Both the position numbers and the translations under genes were made by a program. From NCBI RefSeq assembly GCF_003628305.1, contig NZ_RBZM01000001.1, positions 248,001-312,000 on the forward strand: DNA of 64,000 nucleotides, in the 5' to 3' direction. The notes beneath the pieces are model-generated. The model had not been told where the DNA came from. It saw nothing but the letters and a program-made list of their open reading frames with translations, and did no database searches. Below, in pieces: positions 45,538 through 54,065 of the stretch. The number at the start of each line of letters is the position of its first letter. The stretch's first letter is position 1. The DNA comes from Cohnella endophytica. GTDB taxonomy: Bacteria; Bacillota; Bacilli; Paenibacillales; Paenibacillaceae.

Positions 45538-46583
45538 AGTTAAGAACGAACTTATTGCTGGCCAACCTTACAGGTATCGGCGTTTTATTAATCTGTTTAT
45601 TTGTCAGCTATTCCAAAATGCTGCTTTCAATCGAACAGCTTTACTGGCTATCCAGTGTAACGGCCGGTATAGGCCTGCTCTCTTTCGTCCTGCAGCATTT
45701 ACTAACACGTCCTTTGGAGAAATCGATTGCTCGGATCACTCAACAGACCAAGAAAATTGCCGAAGGAGATTTCCATACGGAAGTCCCATCAATTGGCCCG
45801 CTGGAATTTAAGATCTTAGCACAACAGTTCAACGAGATGAGCCATAAATTGAAGGAAAGCTTCGACAATCTGTACAGCTCCGAATCGGCGCGGCGGGAAT
45901 TGATCGCGAATGTTTCTCATGATTTGCGGACGCCCTTGGCATCCATTCAATCATTCGTAGAAGCGTTGGAAGACGACATCATCAAGGATAAGGAAACCTT
46001 CCAGCGTTATCTACACACGATTCGGTTGGAAACTAGACGGTTGGGCGGACTCATTCATGACTTGTTCGAGCTCTCTAGCATGGAAGCACAGGGGGAAATA
46101 TTCGACCCGCAGCCTTATCATATGGATGAGCTCCTGATCAGCACCTTGGAAAGCTTCTCGCTGCATCTGGCGGAAAAGCAACTTAAGGTTGAGATTAAGA
46201 TGCCGGATAGACTGCCTGCCGCCATAATGATGCCCGCTCAAATCAAGAGGGTCCTATCCAATCTGCTGCAAAATGCCATTCAATATTCCCCTATCGGAGG
46301 GAAGATCGTGTTAACCGCCGAGGATCAGTACGATTCCTTCTTGAGGATTTCCGTCGCCGATGAAGGCGAAGGAATTGAAGCAGCGGACGCTTCCCGCATT
46401 TTTGAACGGTTTTACCGGGTGGATAAATCTCGAAGTAAAAGCAGCGGAGGAGCCGGGCTGGGGCTTGCCATAGCTAAATCCATCGTTCAGCTCCACGGAG
46501 GCGAAATCGGCGTGCGAAGCTCCTTAGGAGCAGGAAGCTGCTTCTGGTTTACGCTGCCGATCTACCGCAATACAAAGCTATAA
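45534..46583 (+). CDS. Sensor histidine kinase of the Msr cluster
   Basis: 349 residues. Two membrane segments (about 7-28 and 36-58) with almost no external loop, then HAMP (RITQQTKKIAEGDF), HisKA with NVSHDLRTPLASIQSF and ATPase with NLLQNAIQYSP, DEGEGI and GGAGLGLAIAKSI. The tiny outer loop suggests sensing within the membrane or through a partner, such as the redox proteins encoded next. Confidence 0.93.
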   Translation: MKLRTNLLLANLTGIGVLLICLFVSYSKMLLSIEQLYWLSSVTAGIGLLSFVLQHLLTRPLEKSIARITQQTKKIAEGDFHTEVPSIGPLEFKILAQQFNEMSHKLKESFDNLYSSESARRELIANVSHDLRTPLASIQSFVEALEDDIIKDKETFQRYLHTIRLETRRLGGLIHDLFELSSMEAQGEIFDPQPYHMDELLISTLESFSLHLAEKQLKVEIKMPDRLPAAIMMPAQIKRVLSNLLQNAIQYSPIGGKIVLTAEDQYDSFLRISVADEGEGIEAADASRIFERFYRVDKSRSKSSGGAGLGLAIAKSIVQLHGGEIGVRSSLGAGSCFWFTLPIYRNTKL

Positions 46584-46593
46584 ATACCAGGCG

Positions 46594-47319
46594 GTGATTG
46601 AAATAGCAGGCGATCATTTATTCCTCTTCGGCGTATTTGCCGCAGGGCTGTTATCGTTTTTTGCCCCATGTATTTTGCCGCTGCTTCCCGTGTATATTGC
46701 CTACTTATCGGGATCCGGCGCGAACGGCGTGAACTCAGGGACGATCAATTCCGTTTCCCTTCGACTCCGGCCTGTTCTCCTATTAAGGACACTGTTGTTT
46801 GTCCTTGGATTATCTACGGTGTTCATTTTCCTCGGTTTTGGCTCCGGGACGATCGGTACCATGATTACAAGCTCTCGATTCATCGCTGTCAGTGGAGCCA
46901 TCGTCGTACTGTTCGGCCTATATCAGACGGGATGGATCAAGCTTTCTTTGTTAGAACGAGAAAGGAAGGTTTCCGCAGATCGCATCGACAAGGGGGGATA
47001 TATCGGCGCTTTTCTGCTCGGGCTGACCTTCAGCTTTGGTTGGACGCCTTGCATCGGTCCGGTGCTGGCGGCCATTCTCAGTATCGCAGCCGGTGAAGGC
47101 TCTCCAGCTTACGGTGGCTTCTTGATGCTTATCTATACGCTGGGATTGGCGATTCCCTTTTTGTTGATGTCTGTATTTTCAGATTTTATTCTCTCGCGGA
47201 TCAGACGGTTGTATAAATTCATGGGTATTATCAAGGTTATATCCGGCTGCATTCTCATCCTGATGGGAATTGTGCTTATGACAGATCGACTCAACACGAT
47301 TGTCGTGTGGTTTCAGTAA
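46594..47319 (+). CDS. ccdA: CcdA-family thiol-disulfide electron carrier
   Basis: 241 residues, six membrane segments. The paired membrane cysteines are present: FFAPCILPLLPVY in segment one and FGWTPCIGPVLA in segment four. CcdA proteins pass electrons from cytoplasmic thioredoxin across the membrane to extracytoplasmic thiol proteins. GTG start, ten bases after the kinase stop. Here the acceptor is probably the TlpA-like lipoprotein 19 bases downstream. Confidence 0.93.
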   Translation: MIEIAGDHLFLFGVFAAGLLSFFAPCILPLLPVYIAYLSGSGANGVNSGTINSVSLRLRPVLLLRTLLFVLGLSTVFIFLGFGSGTIGTMITSSRFIAVSGAIVVLFGLYQTGWIKLSLLERERKVSADRIDKGGYIGAFLLGLTFSFGWTPCIGPVLAAILSIAAGEGSPAYGGFLMLIYTLGLAIPFLLMSVFSDFILSRIRRLYKFMGIIKVISGCILILMGIVLMTDRLNTIVVWFQ

Positions 47320-47338
47320 ATGGCTGGGGGTATGAAGG

Positions 47339-47902
47339 GTGAAGATCTCAAAGCAACTGACGAAATATTTGCTGACAGCCGGAGTTCTGATTGTTTTTCT
47401 ATCCGCATGCGGAACCAAGGAAACGATACAAAGTTCCGCAAATGGAGAAGCATCCATGACAAGCGTCGGGATGATGAATAAGGGAGAGGCCGCACCCTCA
47501 TTCTCCTTAAGCGATCTGAACGGCAAACAAATCCGGCTTGCGGACTTCAAGGGAAAGAAGGTTTACTTGAAATATTGGGCATCTTGGTGCTCGATCTGTC
47601 TGGCGGGGTTAGAGGACTTGAATACGTTGGCCGGTCAAGAAAATGGATTCCAAGTGGTTACGATCGTCACGCCGAAATATAAAGGAGAGAAATCCGCTAA
47701 GGATTTTAGCGAATGGTTCACCAAGCAGCCCTATCACAATATTACCGTGTTGTTGGACGAGGACGGGGTGTGGGCGAAGAAATTCGGATTACGAGGGTAT
47801 CCGAGTTCCTATTATATCGGCTCTGACGGCATTTTGGTCAAATCATCCCCCGGTCATGCCTTCAACGACATGATCACGAAGACATTCAAGGAAATAAGGT
47901 GA
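47339..47902 (+). CDS. TlpA/ResA-like thioredoxin-fold lipoprotein
   Basis: 187 residues. Lipoprotein signal with LSAC. Thioredoxin-fold domain at about 52-187 with the redox pair C84-S-I-C87 after YWASW and a cis-Pro region [11 protein letters not shown]. Family role: membrane-anchored reductant that receives electrons from CcdA and reduces client disulfides. Client here is most likely the MsrAB lipoprotein, whose gene starts four bases before this one stops. GGGGG precedes the GTG start by eight bases. Confidence 0.92.
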   Translation: MKISKQLTKYLLTAGVLIVFLSACGTKETIQSSANGEASMTSVGMMNKGEAAPSFSLSDLNGKQIRLADFKGKKVYLKYWASWCSICLAGLEDLNTLAGQENGFQVVTIVTPKYKGEKSAKDFSEWFTKQPYHNITVLLDEDGVWAKKFGLRGYPSSYYIGSDGILVKSSPGHAFNDMITKTFKEIR

Positions 47903-49017
47903 GGAAGGACGGGATGGTTATTAGAAACGTTACGTTAGGCTTATTTCTGGCCGCCATAGTCCTGATGCTGTCCGCTTGCGGGCGCATCAGTGCCGAGCAT
48001 GCTAGGCAGGATGCAGTGGGGACTACGACGACTCGGTCCGACAAGACAGCTCAGATACCCGAATCCGAATTGCGCGACTTGTACTTGGCTGGCGGCTGCT
48101 TCTGGGGCGTGGAAGCATATATGTCTCGCATCAAAGGTGTTTATGACGTAACTTCAGGTTATGCCAACGGTGAGGGCGAGAACCCGACTTATAAAGATGT
48201 GATCCGGGGTGATCGCGGTTTCGCCGAAACCGTTCATGTGAAATACGACCCGAAGCAAGTCACCCTGCAGAAGCTGCTTGCCGATTACTTCCGGGTAATC
48301 GACCCCACTAGCGAGAATAAGCAAGGGAATGACCAAGGTATTCAGTATCGAACGGGAATATACTATACCCATGCCGAGGAAGCAGAAGTCATTCAACAAG
48401 TTGTGTCACAGGAGCAAGATAAGTACACCAAACCGATCGTCACCGAGGTATTACCTCTGCGGAACTATTATCTGGCAGAGGAGTATCATCAACATTATTT
48501 GGAGAAAAATCCGAATGGGTATTGCCACATCGATCTAAGCATTCTGAATGAACAGGAAATCGTGATCGATCCCTCGCAATATCCGAGACCGACCGATGAA
48601 GAATTAAAGCAAAGGCTAACGAAAGCCCAGTATGCGGTTGCCGTCAACAATGATACGGAACACGCGTTCACCAACGATTACTGGGATAATAATGAACCGG
48701 GCATTTATGTGGATATCGCGACCGGAGAACCTTTATTCTCCAGCAGGGATAAGTATGATTCCGGTTGCGGGTGGCCGAGCTTCACGAAGCCGATCACCCC
48801 GGACGTCGTTACCTATCGTGATGATACTAGCTTCGGGCTGGTTCGAACAGAGGTGCGTAGCCGGGCAGGCGACATTCATCTCGGCCATGTGTTCGACGAC
48901 GGTCCCGAAGATCGCGGAGGGAAACGCTATTGCATCAATAGCGCATCTATTCGATTCATCCCGATCGCGCAGATGGACAAAGAAAACTACGGATACTTGA
49001 TACCTGTGGTGGAATAA
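47899..49017 (+). CDS. msrAB: Lipoprotein MsrA-MsrB fusion, peptide methionine sulfoxide reductase
   Basis: 372 residues. Lipobox LSAC near residue 27, so it acts outside the cytoplasmic membrane. MsrA domain about 55-210 with catalytic C67 in [11 protein letters not shown]; MsrB domain about 225-365 with [10 protein letters not shown] and catalytic C345 in [11 protein letters not shown]. Reduces both S- and R-methionine sulfoxide in proteins, consuming electrons from a thioredoxin-like partner. GTG at 47899 overlaps the tlpA stop; an ATG at 47914 after GAGGAAGG is an equally good start. Comparable surface systems (MsrAB-CcdA-Etrx) exist in Streptococcus pneumoniae. Confidence 0.94.
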   Translation: MRKDGMVIRNVTLGLFLAAIVLMLSACGRISAEHARQDAVGTTTTRSDKTAQIPESELRDLYLAGGCFWGVEAYMSRIKGVYDVTSGYANGEGENPTYKDVIRGDRGFAETVHVKYDPKQVTLQKLLADYFRVIDPTSENKQGNDQGIQYRTGIYYTHAEEAEVIQQVVSQEQDKYTKPIVTEVLPLRNYYLAEEYHQHYLEKNPNGYCHIDLSILNEQEIVIDPSQYPRPTDEELKQRLTKAQYAVAVNNDTEHAFTNDYWDNNEPGIYVDIATGEPLFSSRDKYDSGCGWPSFTKPITPDVVTYRDDTSFGLVRTEVRSRAGDIHLGHVFDDGPEDRGGKRYCINSASIRFIPIAQMDKENYGYLIPVVE

Positions 49018-49022
49018 ATGAA

Positions 49023-49094
49023 GCAAGCCGCTTGCCTGATCGAACCACGCCCTAATGCCGCATGTGGTCGATCAACGCATCGCGGCTTTTTTTT
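49023..49094 (+). terminator. Long terminator after msrAB
   Basis: Outer stem AAGCCGC/GCGGCTT with inner stem GATCGAACCAC/GTGGTCGATC, then eight T. Confidence 0.88.
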
Positions 49095-49116
49095 AGCTTA
49101 TGGGGAACATATGTGC

Positions 49117-49152
49117 TATAATAAGTGCGCCAAACACGTATTTTGCGCACTT
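49117..49152 (+). promoter_or_regulatory. -10 box and inverted repeat upstream of recombinase
   Basis: TATAAT at 49117-49122 is followed immediately by AAGTGCGC, 14 bases, GCGCACTT. The repeat would cover the transcription start and could be an operator. A partial LexA-like GAACATATGT lies just before (49105-49114), three mismatches from the Bacillus consensus. Confidence 0.4.
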
Positions 49153-49283
49153 TCGTTTACAAGCGATTTAATATGCGCAGAACGGACATAATCCTACAAG
49201 TTTAATGCTGAAAAAAAGGGTTTTACGATGTTTAATGACATTAAATTACATCCAGAAGAGAGATACATACATGAATGATTTAA

Positions 49284-50219
49284 GTGCACGCAATGACTAG
49301 AAATTACGACTTGGAAGAAATTTATGCAACCCCGTTGGAAGCCTTTACGATATGGATGAAACAATCCGGATATACGAACGCAACGAAAAAAGAGTATTTG
49401 AGGGAAGTTCTTGATTATCTGCACACCTTGAATGAAAGACCGGTACAAGAGGCGGGTAAATTGCAAGTTGTAGGATTCCTAGTGTCAAAGCAGGGAACGG
49501 CGGGAGACAAAACGAGGAATCGAACGCTCTCCGCGATCAGGTCGTTTTACGCGGCTTTAATCGATTTTGAACTGGCAACGAGGAACCCTGCATTAGAAGT
49601 GAAAAAGTCGAAAACGGAGAAAAACAAAATTCCGGTCTACCTGGAAGAAAATGATCTGGAAAAAGCGCTTAGCTATATCGAAGGTCGTTATCGCGATCGA
49701 AACTTATCTTTATTTCTCTTAATGGGTTATTGCGGACTGCGTGTAGGCGAAGTGCACCGAATAAACCTACCTCATTTCAAGAAGGCGAAAGGGACATTAG
49801 AAGTGTTAGGGAAAGGGAGGAAATGGAATGAGATTCCGCTTCCTGAACTCTTGGTACAATGCCTCTCCAAAGTTGAAAAGGAAAGAATCAAGCCAAACAG
49901 CCAAAGGGAAGAGGCATTTTTCGTTTCCCAGAAGGGGAGAAGGCTTTCCATTCGACAAATACAAAAAATCGCAACTCAGATTTTTGACGAGCTTAAAAAG
50001 AACAACCCTCATTTGATGGATATGAAGTTATCCTGTCATAAACTAAGGCATTCCTTCGCAACGATGCTTCTGAACAATAACGTGGACATCCGAGTCGTTA
50101 AAGAGCTGCTAGGTCATGCCTCCATTGAAACGACGATGATTTATACCCATATCAATGACGAACAAAAACGCAATGCCATGACCACGATCATCGTGCCGCA
50201 AGTCGCAATACCTAAATAA
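49284..50219 (+). CDS. Tyrosine recombinase/integrase (XerC/D-like)
   Basis: 311 residues. N-terminal SAM-like core-binding domain (about 10-95), then catalytic domain with Arg in GLRVGEVHRI, Lys in LGKGRKW, HKLRHSFA, GHASIETT and nucleophile Tyr in MIYTHI: all six expected residues are present. Cuts and rejoins DNA via a 3'-phosphotyrosine. GTG at 49284 or ATG at 49293 may start; neither has a strong ribosome binding site, and a nine-codon frame (ATG at 49271) overlaps the start. No phage or transposon genes adjoin. Confidence 0.9.
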   Translation: MHAMTRNYDLEEIYATPLEAFTIWMKQSGYTNATKKEYLREVLDYLHTLNERPVQEAGKLQVVGFLVSKQGTAGDKTRNRTLSAIRSFYAALIDFELATRNPALEVKKSKTEKNKIPVYLEENDLEKALSYIEGRYRDRNLSLFLLMGYCGLRVGEVHRINLPHFKKAKGTLEVLGKGRKWNEIPLPELLVQCLSKVEKERIKPNSQREEAFFVSQKGRRLSIRQIQKIATQIFDELKKNNPHLMDMKLSCHKLRHSFATMLLNNNVDIRVVKELLGHASIETTMIYTHINDEQKRNAMTTIIVPQVAIPK

Positions 50220-50233
50220 ACGAGTTCAAGAGA

Positions 50234-50264
50234 CGGCCTGGATCTTATTCCGGGCTGTTTTTTT
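50234..50264 (+). terminator. Terminator after recombinase gene
   Basis: CGGCCTGGA pairs with TCCGGGCTG (two G-T pairs) and is followed by seven T. Confidence 0.8.
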
Positions 50265-50271
50265 ATGCCTA

Positions 50272-50300
50272 TTGACCAAAATATGGTTATAGTGTACTAT
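50272..50300 (+). promoter_or_regulatory. Promoter of the GntR-regulated ABC operon
   Basis: TTGACC, 17-base spacer, TACTAT; 52 bases before the first gene. Close to the sigma-A consensus. Confidence 0.7.
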
Positions 50301-50307
50301 TGCACTA
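50290..50307. promoter_or_regulatory. Operator candidate for the GntR/YtrA-type regulator
   Basis: TAGTG-N8-CACTA inverted repeat covering the -10 box; bound repressor would block polymerase. Confidence 0.55.
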
Positions 50308-50352
50308 ATACAATAACTCACTGATTGATTTCAAAGCAAAAGGGGAATTAAT

Positions 50353-51093
50353 ATGACCGCTTGGACCGCATTATTCAAGAAGGATTTTCGGTTAACGAGA
50401 ACTGCTTTTATCGTTGGGCTCGTCTTCGACTTCTTGATTTTCTTGTTAACGATGCTCGTGGATCGGAACACGGGGAATAACTTATTCTTGTTCATTCCCT
50501 TGATAGTCGCTGTCGTGCTTCATGTTATCTATTTGCCGATCCTATTGTTTATCAGCTTGAGAAAAGAGGCGGAGCGGTTGCACCTTTGGATGCATAATCC
50601 ACGGTCGGCCGCCGCTTTACTATTAAGCAAAGTCTTGAACGGACTTATTATGGCGGTGGTATCCTTGGTTGTGCTTTATTCGATGGCGGGAATGCTGATT
50701 CGCTCGAGGTTCGGTTTAATCGAGGCGTATTGGGCGGATACCCGTAAAGCGGCATTGCTGATATTCCCTCACATCATTCTGGTTTCGATCATGTTGGGGG
50801 TTTGGGTGATCCTCTTATGGTCCCTGTACCACGCGCTTAAATATAAAATGGGTCGTTGGACCACGGCTACGCTTCTTGCAGCTGTTATCCTGCTTTACTG
50901 GATTGCCTCCTTATTCGATTCGTCTAACCTTTATAAGCAATTAATTCAGTGGGGAAGCATGGAAGCGAGATTCCCGACATTCAAGATCGACCCTATTCCG
51001 ACGTACGCGGGTGAATATCTGTTTCACTTTGTTGTAATGATCGGACTATTTTGTTGGAGTGCGTGGATCCTGGATCGGAAAGTCGAGGTTTAA
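50353..51093 (+). CDS. ABC-2 type membrane protein of GntR-regulated transporter
   Basis: 246 residues, about six membrane segments (for example FIVGLVFDFLIFLLTMLV). No strong family motif, but position with a GntR regulator and an ABC ATPase, in the style of ytr/bcr transporters, marks it as the membrane part. Substrate unknown. AAAAGGGG precedes the ATG. The regulator starts two bases after its stop. Confidence 0.75.
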   Translation: MTAWTALFKKDFRLTRTAFIVGLVFDFLIFLLTMLVDRNTGNNLFLFIPLIVAVVLHVIYLPILLFISLRKEAERLHLWMHNPRSAAALLLSKVLNGLIMAVVSLVVLYSMAGMLIRSRFGLIEAYWADTRKAALLIFPHIILVSIMLGVWVILLWSLYHALKYKMGRWTTATLLAAVILLYWIASLFDSSNLYKQLIQWGSMEARFPTFKIDPIPTYAGEYLFHFVVMIGLFCWSAWILDRKVEV

Positions 51094-51095
51094 TC

Positions 51096-51473
51096 ATGGA
51101 TGAATTTAATGCTTCTAAACCGATCTATCTGCAATTGGCAGACCGGATCAATCGAATGATTGTCAGCAAAGAGTTACAAGCGGGGGAGAAGCTTCAATCC
51201 GTCCGCGATATGGCGGTATCCTACAACGTCAACCCGAATACCATTCAGCGTACTTACAGCGAATTGGAGCGTGAGGGCATTCTGGAAACGAGAAGAGGTC
51301 AAGGGACATTCGTTACGGAACAAGAGGACCGACTGATTCGATTACGCGGTAATTTGAAAGACGAACAGATTCAATCGTTTGTTAAAGTCATGCAGGAAAT
51401 GGGCTATAGCTCCCATGAAATCATCTCGGGTCTGCAAGAACACTTCGGCCAAATGAACAAAGGAGATGCTTAA
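51096..51473 (+). CDS. GntR-family regulator, YtrA subfamily
   Basis: 125 residues. Winged helix at 8-75 with KPIYLQLADRI and SVRDMAVSYNVNPNTIQRTY; a short C-terminal helical tail of about 50 residues, as in YtrA-type proteins that control ABC operons. ATG at 51096 after GAGG. Probably represses its own operon via the palindrome at 50290-50307 and responds to a cell-wall-active or similar signal. Confidence 0.9.
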   Translation: MDEFNASKPIYLQLADRINRMIVSKELQAGEKLQSVRDMAVSYNVNPNTIQRTYSELEREGILETRRGQGTFVTEQEDRLIRLRGNLKDEQIQSFVKVMQEMGYSSHEIISGLQEHFGQMNKGDA

Positions 51474-51474
51474 T

Positions 51475-52164
51475 GTGATCCAACTGACACAAGTTTCTAA
51501 AACGTACAGGAATAGCGCCGCCGTTAAGGATATTTCGTTAACGATACCCGTGGGGAAGATCATAGGCATCGTAGGCGAGAATGGAAGCGGAAAGTCAACG
51601 TTACTGAAGCTGATCGCGGGACTTGCGCAACCGACGAGAGGAACGGTAACCGTCAACGGAGTAACCGCGAATCGTAAAATCAGCAAGTTCGTTTCTTACT
51701 TATCGGAGCAGGAGCCGTTTTATCCCTTTTACACGGTTAGAGAAGCACTGGCTTTTCAGGCATCGCAATATACCGACTTTAATATCGCGAAGGCCGAAGA
51801 GATCGGCAAGTTTATGAAAATCGAGACGAATAAGAGAATCAAAGACCTTTCTTTAGGACAACGCGGTCGATTAAAGATCGTGCTCGCTCTAGCCAGAGAA
51901 GTACCCTACATTGTTATGGATGAACCGTTATCCGGACTTGATCCGATGGTGCGGCAATCGATCGTGAAGGGAATGATTTCTTATGTCGATCTGGACAATC
52001 AGACATTGATCATGACGAGCCATGAAATCACGGAAATCGAATCGATACTGGATCGTTTTATCGCGCTTCAAGACGGATCATTGATCAGAATGTCCGAAGT
52101 CGAGGAATTGCACGAATCGGAGGGACTTGGCATTACGGAGTGGATGAAGAAGACGTATGTCTAA
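51475..52164 (+). CDS. ABC transporter ATP-binding protein
   Basis: 229 residues. Walker A GENGSGKST, signature LSLGQRGRL (variant of LSGGQ), Walker B YIVMDEPLSGLD and H-loop TSHEITE. GTG at 51475 chosen, nine bases after AAAGGAG; an upstream ATG at 51466 lies inside that site. Powers the membrane protein encoded at 50353. The last gene of the GntR unit, or followed by the DUF4386 gene after 37 bases. Confidence 0.92.
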   Translation: MIQLTQVSKTYRNSAAVKDISLTIPVGKIIGIVGENGSGKSTLLKLIAGLAQPTRGTVTVNGVTANRKISKFVSYLSEQEPFYPFYTVREALAFQASQYTDFNIAKAEEIGKFMKIETNKRIKDLSLGQRGRLKIVLALAREVPYIVMDEPLSGLDPMVRQSIVKGMISYVDLDNQTLIMTSHEITEIESILDRFIALQDGSLIRMSEVEELHESEGLGITEWMKKTYV

Positions 52165-52201
52165 TGAGTTTCAAATCATCTATTAAAAGGAGAGAAATCA
52201 A

Positions 52202-52927
52202 ATGATCTCAATCAGAAAAAGCGAAATCATCGTGGGGGTGTTTTTTATCCTCGCAGCCGTTACGGCGGTAATAGGCGGTCTTATTTTATATGCTCCGATC
52301 CTAAAGGATTCCGATTACTTGATTCAAGGTTCCGAACATGCCAACCAGGTGATACTGGGAGCGATTATGGAGTTAATTCTTGTCGTTACAGCGGTTGGCA
52401 CCGCAACGACAATGTTTCCGATTTTAAGAAAGTATGATGAAACGATAGCGCTTTGGCATGTTTGCTTCAGGTTTCTTGAAGCTATTATCATTACGATCGG
52501 CGTAATCAGCGTACTATCCCTGGTGACATTAAGCCGGGAATTCGTAGCAGCCGGAGCCCCGGATATCGCCTCTTTTCAAACTTCAGGTACCGTATTAAAA
52601 GCAATACATGACTGGACGTTTTTGCTTGGGCCGCTTTTCATGCTGGGTATCAACACGATGATGTACAGTTATATTTTTTATAAATCCAAGCTCTTACCCA
52701 GATTTATACCTATCTTGGGTATGACAGGGGCAGCTCTTGCTTTTATTTGCGCCCTACTGGTAATGTTCGGAGTAATTGAACAAATTTCTGCTTGGGGTGC
52801 TATTTTGGCGATGCCGATAGCAGCTAATGAAATGATTTTGGCCGTATGGCTTATCGTTAAAGGATTCAATAAATCGGCTGTGGGGAAATTCAATGTACGC
52901 TCAAGCAACATTGCCGCAGATAGATAG
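52202..52927 (+). CDS. DUF4386 family membrane protein
   Basis: 241 residues with about six membrane segments, starting EIIVGVFFILAAVTAVIGG. Typical DUF4386 layout with a conserved central HDWTFLLGPLFMLGIN. Function unknown for the family. AAAAGGAGAG precedes the ATG. Confidence 0.82.
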   Translation: MISIRKSEIIVGVFFILAAVTAVIGGLILYAPILKDSDYLIQGSEHANQVILGAIMELILVVTAVGTATTMFPILRKYDETIALWHVCFRFLEAIIITIGVISVLSLVTLSREFVAAGAPDIASFQTSGTVLKAIHDWTFLLGPLFMLGINTMMYSYIFYKSKLLPRFIPILGMTGAALAFICALLVMFGVIEQISAWGAILAMPIAANEMILAVWLIVKGFNKSAVGKFNVRSSNIAADR

Positions 52928-52967
52928 AGAAGAGGATGAGCCCCAGGAAATCATTGATCGAATAAAC

Positions 52968-53004
52968 AAACAAGCAGCCCAAGTTAATTGGACTGCTTGT
53001 TTTG
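52968..53004. terminator. Bidirectional terminator
   Basis: CAAGCAGCCCAA and TTGGACTGCTTG with short A and T runs on each side; ends both the DUF4386 gene and the convergent fRMsr gene. Confidence 0.85.
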
Positions 53005-53006
53005 TC

Positions 53007-53486
53007 TTATAAATGCTTGCTTAACTGTTCGACGAATTTCTCCAAGTAAAGCTGGTCTATCTCGTCAAACCGATTCAGAACGGGGCTATCGATATCCAGA
53101 ACGCCGAACAACTCGCCGTTTAGGATGATCGGTATGACGATTTCCGATTGCGATGCCGAATCGCAGGCGATATGCCCAGGAAACTCATGCACGTTGTCCA
53201 CTTTTATGGTCGCCCTTTGGCTGGCCGCTTTACCGCAGACGCCTCGGGATAACGGGATACGAACGCATGCGGGCAGGCCTTGGAAGGGGCCGAGTACGAG
53301 TTCGCCTTCCCGTAATACGTAAAAACCGACCCAATTGACGTTATCCAAAAACTGATTAAGCAATGCAGACGTATTGGACAGGTTGGAAATGACGTCGGAT
53401 TCGCCTTCCAACAACGCTTGCAACTGGCGGATAACCGATTCGTAATTTTCTTCCCGTGATCCTTTGTACTGTTCAGTATGAAACAT
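53007..53486 (-). CDS. Free methionine-(R)-sulfoxide reductase (GAF domain)
   Basis: 159 residues. GAF fold with NWVGFYVL, cysteine in ACVRIP, GVCGKAA and HIACDSASQSEIV: the three cysteines used by fRMsr enzymes are present. Reduces free Met-R-sulfoxide in the cytosol with thioredoxin. AAGGAG nine bases before the ATG. Its closeness to msrAB (4 kb) gives the region enzymes for both free and protein-bound methionine sulfoxide, though the two units are not co-transcribed. Confidence 0.93.
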   Translation of the reverse strand: MFHTEQYKGSREENYESVIRQLQALLEGESDVISNLSNTSALLNQFLDNVNWVGFYVLREGELVLGPFQGLPACVRIPLSRGVCGKAASQRATIKVDNVHEFPGHIACDSASQSEIVIPIILNGELFGVLDIDSPVLNRFDEIDQLYLEKFVEQLSKHL

Positions 53487-53542
53487 GTATTCGACTCCTT
53501 AGTTGTTCTATCAATATTCTAACATACCCGGCGATCTCATTA

Positions 53543-53896
53543 TCATTCAAAGTAGATGTGATAATGGGTCTTGCAACCTTCATTGAAACTTGCATTGCAG
53601 GCAGGGCACTTAGAATTACCGGTCATATATTCATGAATGGTTAATTGTTGACCGCACGCACCGCAAAGAATAGCCTTCTCGTCGAATCGGTTTTTATTCC
53701 ATCTGGTCAAGGGATGGTCAGTTACTTCATTATGACATTGATAACAAGGAAAATAGGTGTTACAGCAAGGAGAGCGAATCGCTATGATATCGACATCGGA
53801 GTTATAGTGTTTGCAACGTGTTTGGTTATCGACTTCGACTCCACAGACTTTATGGCCATGCACGTCAATACAATTCTTTAGGTAAGCATGCGACAC
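53543..53896 (-). CDS. CHY zinc-finger domain protein
   Basis: 117 residues. Zinc-binding pattern: CKHYNSDVDIIAIR, CCNTYFPCYQCHNE, then CGACGQQ and CPAC, with a final HYHIYFE. The CHY zinc finger binds several Zn ions; bacterial stand-alone versions have no set function. GTG start at 53896 with GAGGTGA eight bases upstream. Confidence 0.88.
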   Translation of the reverse strand: MSHAYLKNCIDVHGHKVCGVEVDNQTRCKHYNSDVDIIAIRSPCCNTYFPCYQCHNEVTDHPLTRWNKNRFDEKAILCGACGQQLTIHEYMTGNSKCPACNASFNEGCKTHYHIYFE

Positions 53897-53927
53897 GAGA
53901 AATTCACCTCGTCACAATGATGGGCAA

Positions 53928-53956
53928 TTGGAACGGAATACTATAAGGATTATAGA
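53928..53956 (+). promoter_or_regulatory. Promoter candidate of the polyketide operon
   Basis: TTGGAA, 17-base spacer, TATAGA. Transcription would begin near 53963, about 100 bases before the TTG start of the synthase gene, which rules out an upstream start at 53928. Confidence 0.6.
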
Positions 53957-54065
53957 AAATATAGGAATGAGAAACAAGAGGTATTCATATGTTGGAATTA
54001 CAGCTTCTTGTCCAAACGTTCGCTTGTTGGCCCATCTTCGAAATGCCGTTAGGAGGCTTTATCCG

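Noticed and set aside
49271..49300. Nine-codon leader frame overlapping the recombinase start
   Set aside because: Too short and without conserved features; noted only because the recombinase start is uncertain.
53928..54065. N-terminal extension of the type III polyketide synthase
   Set aside because: It would begin inside the promoter, lacks a ribosome binding site and has no family similarity; AGGAGG points to the TTG at 54066.
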